A stretch of 12,906 nucleotides of DNA, taken from assembly GCA_016763135.1 (NCBI GenBank), contig JAESUI010000093.1, forward strand, positions 1 through 12,906, given 5' to 3'. This stretch comes from Flavobacteriales bacterium (GTDB lineage Bacteria > Bacteroidota > Bacteroidia > Flavobacteriales_E > Vicingaceae). The position numbers and the translations under genes were made by a program. This document shows, in pieces, positions 8,143 through 12,906 of the stretch; the first letter of the stretch is position 1; each line of letters opens with the position of its first letter. Under the pieces are notes generated by a model, which saw only the letters and a list, made by a program, of their open reading frames with translations, was not told the DNA's origin and ran no database searches.

Positions 8143-8517
8143 ATGGAAAATAAAAATATATTTGGTCAATCACTTATTGACTGTAGCCACAATCCTTTAA
8201 CAGGTTATTTTAGAGATGGTTGTTGCAATACTGATGAAACTGATCAAGGAGTTCATACTGTTTGTATTGTAGCTACAGAAGAATTCTTAGCATTTTCTAA
8301 AACTGCAGGAAATGATTTATCTACTCCAATTCCTGAATGGTCTTTCCCTGGAGTAAAGCCTGGTGACAGTTGGTGCTTATGTGCAGTACGTTTTAAAGAA
8401 GCTCATGAAAACAATGCTGCTCCTAAAGTAATTCTTGAAGCTACCAACGAAAAAACATTAGATGTAGTCTCTATGGATATTTTGATTGAACACGCTTACT
8501 ACGCAGATAAGGTTTAG
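8143..8517 (+). CDS. DUF2237 family protein
   Basis: 124 residues, full length for the family, cytoplasmic (no signal or membrane segment). Seen: the family hallmarks NPLTGYFRDGCC, HTVCIVATEEFLAFSK, GNDLSTP, FPGVKPGDSWCLCA and VILEATNEKTLDVV. Six cysteines (14, 27, 28, 41, 78, 80) fall mostly inside these conserved blocks, which may mean metal binding or redox chemistry; that is inference. Known: DUF2237 proteins are widespread in bacteria with no assigned activity. The gene starts 4 nt after the stop of the YfiR-SpoIIE gene on the same strand, so the two are probably co-transcribed, although the family also occurs in unrelated contexts. The next gene is convergent, ending 47 bp away, and I see no strong hairpin in that gap. 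Confidence 0.9.
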   Translation: MENKNIFGQSLIDCSHNPLTGYFRDGCCNTDETDQGVHTVCIVATEEFLAFSKTAGNDLSTPIPEWSFPGVKPGDSWCLCAVRFKEAHENNAAPKVILEATNEKTLDVVSMDILIEHAYYADKV

Positions 8518-8564
8518 TCGGTAATCAATTGCAATTCTCTTTAATCAGCTAATGCAACGTATTT

Positions 8565-9872
8565 TTATTCAGACTTACTATACCATTTATTAAATACAAC
8601 ACAAGCTGTTAAATCTCCAGTAACATTAATAGCTGTTCTAAACATTCCTAAGATTCGTTCTACACCTATTATAATAATGATACCTTCTGTGGGTATTCCT
8701 GCACTTTGTAAAACAGAAGCAAGGATAACAACTCCACCACCAGGAATTGATGGTGTACCTATAGATGCTGCTACAACAGTTATCATTATCAAAACAATGT
8801 TTAACAAGTCCATTTCTAAGCCATAGGCTTGTGCTATAAACAATGTGGTAATACATTGATAAACAGCAGTTCCATCCATATTAACAGTCGCTCCTATTGG
8901 AATAATAAAGTTACTTACTGATGGTTTTATTTTTAATTTATCTTCTGCTGTTTTTAGGGATAATGGCATAACAGCTGCAGAACTGGTTGTAGAAAAAGCC
9001 AATAACTGAACATCCTTAATTTGTTGAAGGAAATGAAAAGGATTAATCTTTCCAATGACACTCACTATTAGCATATATATTATTAATAAAATAAAAAGTG
9101 CCAACAAGACTACAGCCACATATAATCCTATTCCAGTAACCGAACTCATACCAATACTTGAAGTCAATTGAGCCATTAAACCAAAAACCGCTAATGGCAC
9201 TAATTTCATGGCCCATTTTACTACTGTCATACAAATTTCTTGTATGGCACTAAGTATCGTCATTATTGGTTTCAACATTTTTTCTGAAAGAGCAGTAATC
9301 GCAATACCTATGATAATAGTAAAAATGACAATACTTAGCATTTCTCCAGTAACCATTGAAGCCAATGGGTTTCCTGGTAATAATTCTGAAATTAAATTAG
9401 GAATTTCATTAAGACTTGGTAATGTACTATTGCTAATATTCGAAGTTATTGTTTTGTGTTCACTTTCTAGTACCTGATGAATTAAAAGGCCAGGTTTAAA
9501 AATGAGTGAAATAATGGTTCCTATAGCAATGGAAATAATGGTGGTAAAAACAAAATAAAGAAGAACACCGAGTCCCATTTTCTTAAGCTGTTCTTGATTA
9601 TTACTTGCAATTCCTCTGATAATAGAAGCAAAGATTAAGGGTATCATAATCATTTGAACCAACTTCAGAAAAAGTCTACCAGGTAATGCCAACCAATTAC
9701 CAATAATCTGTGAGCTATTTTCTGGTACCCATCCAACTTCTGGACTCATCATTATACCAACTCCAACTCCTGAAAATAAAGCAATAACTACTTTTAACCA
9801 CAGTTTCCTTTCTACCAATCTTAGCAGATGACTATTAAGCGACTTTAGTGTTTTTATTTCTGAACCAAACAT
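8565..9872 (-). CDS. SLC1/DAACS-family sodium-coupled dicarboxylate or amino-acid symporter
   Basis: 435 residues from the ATG at 9872. The frame is open to an ATG at 9917 (450 residues), but that ATG is the edge of a 13-bp stem-loop and would put the hairpin inside the first ten codons, so I prefer 9872. Known: these inner-membrane elevator transporters bring in aspartate, glutamate, neutral amino acids or C4-dicarboxylates with sodium or protons. Seen: several long hydrophobic helices, the serine-rich hairpin STTSSAAVMPLSL, the sodium-site motif NMDGT (331-335), the second hairpin SIGTPSIPGGG (370-380), and the last helix with Arg412-Thr, Asn416 and Asp420 (RTAINVTGD). Odd: the position equal to Asp394 of the archaeal aspartate transporter GltPh, which holds the substrate amino group, is Gly409 here, and the Asp390 position is Glu405. 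This argues against a classical aspartate/glutamate carrier and leaves dicarboxylate or another substrate. It seems independent of the metal genes upstream. Confidence 0.88.
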   Translation of the reverse strand: MFGSEIKTLKSLNSHLLRLVERKLWLKVVIALFSGVGVGIMMSPEVGWVPENSSQIIGNWLALPGRLFLKLVQMIMIPLIFASIIRGIASNNQEQLKKMGLGVLLYFVFTTIISIAIGTIISLIFKPGLLIHQVLESEHKTITSNISNSTLPSLNEIPNLISELLPGNPLASMVTGEMLSIVIFTIIIGIAITALSEKMLKPIMTILSAIQEICMTVVKWAMKLVPLAVFGLMAQLTSSIGMSSVTGIGLYVAVVLLALFILLIIYMLIVSVIGKINPFHFLQQIKDVQLLAFSTTSSAAVMPLSLKTAEDKLKIKPSVSNFIIPIGATVNMDGTAVYQCITTLFIAQAYGLEMDLLNIVLIMITVVAASIGTPSIPGGGVVILASVLQSAGIPTEGIIIIIGVERILGMFRTAINVTGDLTACVVFNKWYSKSE

Positions 9873-9888
9873 TTTCTTTATTACAAAT

Positions 9889-9917
9889 ATGTCCTCCTTG
9901 CAATGCAAGAAGGACAT
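9889..9917 (-). terminator. 13-bp stem-loop between the metal module and the symporter (terminator or 3'-end hairpin)
   Basis: Two 13-nt arms (9889-9901 and 9905-9917) flank a 3-nt loop. On the minus strand all 13 pairs form, one of them G-U; on the plus strand the same position is a C-A mismatch. The structure is therefore intact only in RNA read in the direction of the metal genes and symporter. It begins 6 nt after the HMBD frame's stop. The stretch after it (ATTTGTAAT) is only a weak U-run, so factor-independent termination is uncertain; it may protect a 3' end instead. An AGGAGG in the 3' arm is buried in the stem. Confidence 0.45.
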
Positions 9918-9923
9918 TAAAAT

Positions 9924-10139
9924 TTATTCTACTTCAACCAAATCCATTCCACATTTAGGACAAGAACCTTCTTCTTTATACGTTTTTTCTCCTTCACATT
10001 TCATCGGACAATAATACGATATTTCAGCTACTTCTTCAGCATATTCAGGATGATCTCCATCATGATTATTATCACTTTCACAGCCTATAAAAGTTGCACT
10101 TCCTAATGTAAATAGTATTGCTGCTCTTAGGGTTAAAAT
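9924..10139 (-). pseudogene. Headless heavy-metal-binding (HMBD) lipoprotein frame, no ordinary start codon
   Basis: Seen: a 71-codon frame beginning at ATT 10139 and ending at TAA 9926-9924. It reads ILTLRAAILFTLGSATFIGC, a lipoprotein signal with its Cys at position 20, then ESDNNHDGDHPEY, then YYCPMKCEG (Cys44, Cys48) and SCPKCGMDL (Cys60, Cys63). Known: CPMxC...CPxCGMDL is the heavy-metal-binding domain found in small Bacteroidota copper-associated lipoproteins and at the start of CusB-like adaptors. The signal part is nearly identical to that of the DUF3347 lipoprotein gene, but the codons equal to its ATG-AAA-AAA-CAA are replaced by the haem gene's last codon and stop followed by TAA. 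No ATG, GTG or TTG lies in frame before the domain. Either this is a truncated gene or it starts at ATT by re-initiation after the TGA-TAA just upstream. The metal ligands and the frame are intact, so decay is recent or selection persists. Confidence 0.65.
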
Positions 10140-10141
10140 TT
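10039..10141. repeat. Direct repeat copy 1 (signal-peptide repeat of the headless HMBD frame)
   Basis: This stretch matches 11102-11204 at 97 of 103 positions by eye, with no gaps, at a constant offset of 1063 bp. The similarity stops sharply at 10141/10142, which leaves one base before the haem gene's TGA (10145-10143). Both copies code in the same reading phase for the lipoprotein signal and the His/Asp-rich start of the mature protein. Confidence 0.9.
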
Positions 10142-10142
10142 A

Positions 10143-10595
10143 TCACTTAATTAATATGTTATCTATCCATTCCTCTATTACAATTTTCTCCTTTTCGGAA
10201 AGTTTGGCCTCATTATGAATTATAGTATATGTTTCTAGTGGCATCATTCCCTTTTTTATTTGACTAGTAATAGCTCTTAATTTATTTCTTCTTCTCCTTT
10301 TGGAATACAAACCAAATTCATTAAAATTTAATTCTTCCTTTCCTTCTGAAATGTGCTGTTCTAAAAAATAACTAATTGGTTGTATCTTATTATACCATGG
10401 GTAATCTGTATTATTACTATGACAATCATAACAGGATGTTTTAAGCATTTTCTCTATCTTTTTTGGCACTTGATACACTTGCATAAAATCTGATGTTAGA
10501 ACTTCATTAGATTGATTGCGTTTGGTTGGAATAAATTGAATCCCAACCAATGCAATCAACAGAAAAAATGTTATTATTTTTAAACTGCGTTTCAT
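10143..10595 (-). CDS. Small c-type haem-binding (Haem_bd domain) protein
   Basis: 150 residues. Seen: an N-terminal hydrophobic segment (residues about 4-23, KRSLKIITFFLLIALVGIQ) acting as a membrane anchor or signal; the haem c site Cys55-x-x-Cys58-His59 in TSCYDCHSNNTDYPWYNKIQP; then HISEGKEELNFNEF, a basic run KRRRRNKL, and GMMPLETYTIIHNEAKLS, whose methionines could supply the second iron ligand. Known: this is the Haem_bd family (CYDCHSN.T.YPWY), small periplasmic proteins common in Bacteroidota that carry one covalently bound haem; their electron partner is usually unknown. The start lies 1 nt after the DUF3347 lipoprotein stop, so the two are tightly coupled. It ends TGA-TAA, directly against the headless HMBD frame. 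Inferred: an envelope redox role next to metal-handling proteins, for example in copper or metal reduction; nothing in the sequence proves this. Confidence 0.85.
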   Translation of the reverse strand: MKRSLKIITFFLLIALVGIQFIPTKRNQSNEVLTSDFMQVYQVPKKIEKMLKTSCYDCHSNNTDYPWYNKIQPISYFLEQHISEGKEELNFNEFGLYSKRRRRNKLRAITSQIKKGMMPLETYTIIHNEAKLSEKEKIVIEEWIDNILIK

Positions 10596-10596
10596 T

Positions 10597-11214
10597 CTAG
10601 TTTATTTCTTCCTGAATTTTTCCACATTTAGGCATTTTAGCTCCCATGTAAGGATTACTTATTTTTTCCACATCACTAATCCAAATAGCTCCTTTATTAT
10701 CATTTGCCATTGGACAAAAATCTATATAGAGCTTTTGACTAGTTCCAACTAAACTTATTAAATCATTGATGTCCTCACTTAAAATAACTAGGTGTTCTCT
10801 CTGATGATAAATTTCACTTTTTGCAATATGTTCTGCATTTTCAATTGCACTTTCTTCAATTTCTGAATATTCCGATAACTTAGATTCATCCAGCGATGAT
10901 TTATCAAACCCACTAAAAGCAACTAGCATTTTTTCTGCTGCTACTGCTGCTTTTTTCTCATCATCATCAGCCAATCCATTTTTCAATTGTAAATATGCTT
11001 CAATAATCATCGATAAGTCTTTGACTTTCTCACCAGAATGAATGACCGTATTATCTTGTTTTTCCTCACTTACAACAGAATGGTCATGTTCTTCACCTTC
11101 CGCATGTTCATGATGATCTCCATCATGATGATTATCACTTCCACAGCCTATAAAAGTTGCACTTCCTAATGTAAATAGTATTGCTGCTCCAAGGGTTAAA
11201 ATTTGTTTTTTCAT
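10597..11214 (-). CDS. DUF3347 domain lipoprotein, His-rich N-terminus
   Basis: 205 residues. Seen: a lipoprotein-type signal MKKQILTLGAAILF...FIGC with Cys24 (Phe at -3 is a loose lipobox); a His/Asp/Glu-rich segment at 25-50 (DNHHDGDHHEHAEG) suited to metal binding; then a helical DUF3347 domain (about 60-205) with IEAYLQLKNGLADDD, YHQREHLVILSEDI, FCPMAN (Cys167) and NPYMGAKMPKCG (Cys197). Known: DUF3347 occurs in Bacteroidota copper-associated genes, alone or at the C-terminus of CusB-like adaptors, and its CPMA and MxxCG ends look like metal ligands. Its C-terminal part closely resembles that of the adaptor encoded two genes upstream. Inferred: an envelope copper (or similar ion) binder that hands metal to or from the efflux adaptor. 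It follows the HMA gene by 27 nt and precedes the haem gene by 1 nt, so it is in one operon with them. Confidence 0.85.
   Translation of the reverse strand: MKKQILTLGAAILFTLGSATFIGCGSDNHHDGDHHEHAEGEEHDHSVVSEEKQDNTVIHSGEKVKDLSMIIEAYLQLKNGLADDDEKKAAVAAEKMLVAFSGFDKSSLDESKLSEYSEIEESAIENAEHIAKSEIYHQREHLVILSEDINDLISLVGTSQKLYIDFCPMANDNKGAIWISDVEKISNPYMGAKMPKCGKIQEEIN
11102..11204. repeat. Direct repeat copy 2 (intact signal-peptide end of the DUF3347 lipoprotein gene)
   Basis: Partner of 10039-10141 at an offset of 1063 bp, with 97 of 103 positions identical. It lies entirely within the DUF3347 lipoprotein gene, from the fourth codon (CAA, 11205-11203) through the His-rich segment. Only this copy is preceded by an ATG (11214). 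Recombination between the copies would keep the reading frame. Confidence 0.9.
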
Positions 11215-11241
11215 TTTATTACTTTTTTTATGAATATAAAT

Positions 11242-11631
11242 TTATTTAACTTCAGGTCTTTCGTACTGACAACATCCTGGTAATCCATTATATACTTTTT
11301 CAGTAGCTCTAAATGCTTTAGTATCATATCCTACTTCTGCAATTTTCTTTTTTATTTCATCCAAAGAAATGTCATGAGTATGATACACTACTTCCATCAT
11401 TTTAGTTTCTTGATTCCATTCCGCTTTGTCAATTCCTTTTACATCTTTCAATGCTCCTTCTATTGTTTTCTCACACATTCCACAATTCCCATAAACCTTA
11501 AAGGTGTCTGTTTTTTCATCATCATGGTTTACCACTACTGAACTTTCATCAGCAATTTTTGTTGCTATAGAAAGGTTTGTGCTAAAAAGAGCAACACTTA
11601 ATACTACGGTACTTAAAATTAATTTTTTCAT
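11242..11631 (-). CDS. Exported heavy-metal-associated (HMA) domain protein
   Basis: 129 residues. Seen: a signal peptide (MKKLILSTVVLSVALFSTNLSIA, cleavage about residue 23) without a lipobox; a short acidic linker; and an HMA ferredoxin-like domain at about 43-112 with VYGNCGMCEKTIEGAL, in which Cys50-Gly-Met-Cys53 is the metal-binding CxxC, followed by GYDTKAF. The tail is LPGCCQYERPEVK with Cys120-Cys121. Known: HMA domains bind Cu(I), Zn(II) or Hg(II) through CxxC; secreted versions with a CCQYER tail recur in Bacteroidota metal-resistance clusters. The motif lacks the residue between Met and Cys of the usual GMTCxxC. Inferred: a periplasmic metallochaperone serving the neighbouring efflux system, copper being most likely. 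It starts 31 nt after the adaptor's stop and precedes the DUF3347 lipoprotein by 27 nt, in the same operon. Confidence 0.88.
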   Translation of the reverse strand: MKKLILSTVVLSVALFSTNLSIATKIADESSVVVNHDDEKTDTFKVYGNCGMCEKTIEGALKDVKGIDKAEWNQETKMMEVVYHTHDISLDEIKKKIAEVGYDTKAFRATEKVYNGLPGCCQYERPEVK

Positions 11632-11662
11632 TGTTTTTTATTTTTAATGGTTTATATATAAA

Positions 11663-12906
11663 TTATTTTATTTCTTGTTTCACCTCCCCACACTTCAGCA
11701 TTTTACTTCCAAAATATGGGTTTTTAATTTCTTTTTCTGTACTTAACCAATACCCTCCTTTATCTTCATTTGCCATTGGGCAAAATTGGATATAAAGTGA
11801 TTTATTGTCTGCAATTTTTATATCCAATTTTTGAATTGCATTAGATAGGGTTTGACTTACGGTTAAGAATATAGTTCGTTGTTCATCAATATTTACTGCT
11901 TTTGATAATAGCTTTAAATCTTTGTTTAATGATTTTAGAGCTTTCATCCAAACATTATGAGCATCTTCCATTACTAAACTCATATCTACATTTTTAATAG
12001 CTTTTTGAATCGCTTTCACATCTGATTGAATATTTGCATCATCTTTCGTCAGTTTATCTTTCAATAATAAATAACTGTCTACTACTTTCCCCAACTGTTT
12101 CTTAAATTTTTCTGGAATTTTAGATTTATCGATAAGCACTTCTTTTTTCATTTCTGACATCTCTGTTTTTGTCATTTCTCCACCACCATGATCGTGTCCT
12201 GTTGAACTTTTCCCTCCAGTAGGATTCATCATACTTTTCTTACCTGCTAATTGGGCTGCAGCATCAATTTTAAATACTCCATTAGTCGCAATCTCTTCCC
12301 CTTCTTCTAAACCTTTTTTAATGATGTAAAAATCACCAGCATCTTCTCCTAAGATAACCTCTCGATAAATAAACGAATTGTGTTCTCTATTAGGAATTTT
12401 AATATAAACAACAGCCCGTTTTCCAGTCCATAATACTGCTGATTTAGGTGCTAATATCACATCTCCTTTAATAGGTAATTTTGAAGTAATAATCCCATTG
12501 GCAAACATCTCTGGTTTTAATAACCCTTTAGCATTGGTCATTTCAACTCTAACGTAAGCAACCCTTGTTATCGAATTAATAAATGGATCAATAAAAGCTA
12601 CTTTTCCTTTAAATATTTCTCCTGGAACAGATTTAAGTTCAATCGTTAATTCATCTCCTAACTTAACCCAAGGTAAATCATTTTCATAAGCTTCAAAAAG
12701 CAACCACACCTTACTTAAATCAGTAATTTCCAATAAAATTTGTCCTTCCTTAACATAATCTCCTTCTGCTACCATTCGCATCATTACATAACCATTATGG
12801 TCGGATAATATATCAACCTCTGTTTGCACTTCTCCAGATTTTTCTAATGCTGCAATTTGTTTATCCGTAAACTTCCATTGTTTAATTTTATTCCTCGCTG
12901 CTTCAA
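11663..12906 (-). CDS. CusB-like RND efflux periplasmic adaptor with C-terminal DUF3347 domain, 5' end outside window
   Basis: 413 residues are visible. The frame runs unbroken to the window edge, so the true start lies beyond 12906; an in-frame GTG at 12829 is internal and not the start. Seen, in order: ARNKIKQWKFTDKQIAALEKSG (12906-12830) and GYVMMRMVAEGDYVKEGQILLEITDLSKVWLLFEAYENDLPWV, the barrel-sandwich and beta-barrel of the CusB subgroup; LLKPEMFANGII and a membrane-proximal domain ending GVFKIDAAAQLAG; a His/Met-rich linker with TGHDHGGGEM (about 12200-12170); then a DUF3347 domain (about 12130-11666) with FCPMAN and NPYFGSKMLKCG. Known: CusB links the inner-membrane pump CusA to the outer-membrane channel and binds Cu(I)/Ag(I). 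Inferred: a copper or silver efflux system; the pump and channel genes are probably upstream, outside the window. A CusB-type call rests on the motifs; zinc or cobalt export (CzcB-like) is the alternative. It heads the visible part of the metal operon. Confidence 0.9.
   Translation of the reverse strand, partial: EAARNKIKQWKFTDKQIAALEKSGEVQTEVDILSDHNGYVMMRMVAEGDYVKEGQILLEITDLSKVWLLFEAYENDLPWVKLGDELTIELKSVPGEIFKGKVAFIDPFINSITRVAYVRVEMTNAKGLLKPEMFANGIITSKLPIKGDVILAPKSAVLWTGKRAVVYIKIPNREHNSFIYREVILGEDAGDFYIIKKGLEEGEEIATNGVFKIDAAAQLAGKKSMMNPTGGKSSTGHDHGGGEMTKTEMSEMKKEVLIDKSKIPEKFKKQLGKVVDSYLLLKDKLTKDDANIQSDVKAIQKAIKNVDMSLVMEDAHNVWMKALKSLNKDLKLLSKAVNIDEQRTIFLTVSQTLSNAIQKLDIKIADNKSLYIQFCPMANEDKGGYWLSTEKEIKNPYFGSKMLKCGEVKQEIK

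Noticed and set aside
8518..8564. Bidirectional terminator between the convergent DUF2237 and symporter genes
   Set aside because: Only a 5-bp TTGCA/TGCAA match is visible, with a large loop and no good T-run in either direction.
8638..8856. 72-codon minus-strand frame inside the symporter gene
   Set aside because: It overlaps the symporter in another frame, is rich in Tyr, Cys and Trp, and has no family pattern; the symporter motifs account for this DNA.
11663..12829. Treating the GTG at 12829 as the start of the efflux adaptor
   Set aside because: The frame continues open upstream to the window edge and those codons read as adaptor sequence (KQWKFTDKQIAALEKSG), so the gene is truncated by the window and not started there.

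Overview
The window is AT-rich DNA from a Bacteroidota bacterium, most likely of the order Flavobacteriales. This is inferred from gene content: an alpha-2-macroglobulin with an embedded carboxypeptidase-regulatory-like domain, a SpoIIE phosphatase with the 'SINYAKRIQDAILP' linker, a DUF3347 adaptor fusion, a Haem_bd cytochrome and the small HMBD lipoprotein type. Translation starts mostly lack Shine-Dalgarno sequences and have A-rich leaders, which also fits. I see no tRNA, rRNA, CRISPR array, transposase or phage gene. No gene-free stretch reaches 300 bases; the longest are 222-325 and 6026-6143.

Layout. (1) 1-221, minus: 5' end of a YeeE/YedE sulfur-compound transporter, cut by the window edge. 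(2) 326-6025, minus: a secreted jelly-roll-type protein with a G5/C5 palindromic repeat translated inside its N-terminus, and upstream of it a 1491-residue alpha-2-macroglobulin-like protein with an intact GCFEQ thioester motif. (3) 6144-8517, plus, divergent from the macroglobulin gene: a sensor fusing a periplasmic YfiR-like domain, a long coiled coil, one membrane helix and a cytoplasmic SpoIIE/PP2C phosphatase, followed 4 nt later by a DUF2237 protein. (4) 8565-9872, minus, convergent: an SLC1/DAACS-type sodium:dicarboxylate or amino-acid symporter. (5) 9924-12906, minus: a tightly packed heavy-metal (probably copper) module. In transcription order it holds a CusB-like efflux adaptor with a C-terminal DUF3347 domain (open at the window edge), a periplasmic HMA protein, a DUF3347 lipoprotein, a monohaem c-type haem-binding protein, and a headless HMBD lipoprotein frame.

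The most unusual structure is in the metal module. The lipoprotein signal and His-rich start of the DUF3347 gene recur as a 103-bp direct repeat (97 identities by eye), 1063 bp downstream, fused in frame to a heavy-metal-binding domain that has no start codon. Recombination between the repeats would remove the DUF3347 body and the haem gene and join the intact start to the metal-binding domain. The downstream frame is therefore either a decayed gene or the silent half of a potential switch.

Functionally, the metal module would capture and export copper or a similar ion across the envelope. The macroglobulin would trap proteases outside the inner membrane. The YfiR-SpoIIE protein would turn a periplasmic signal into cytoplasmic dephosphorylation. 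All functions are inferred from sequence families by eye; no search was run.
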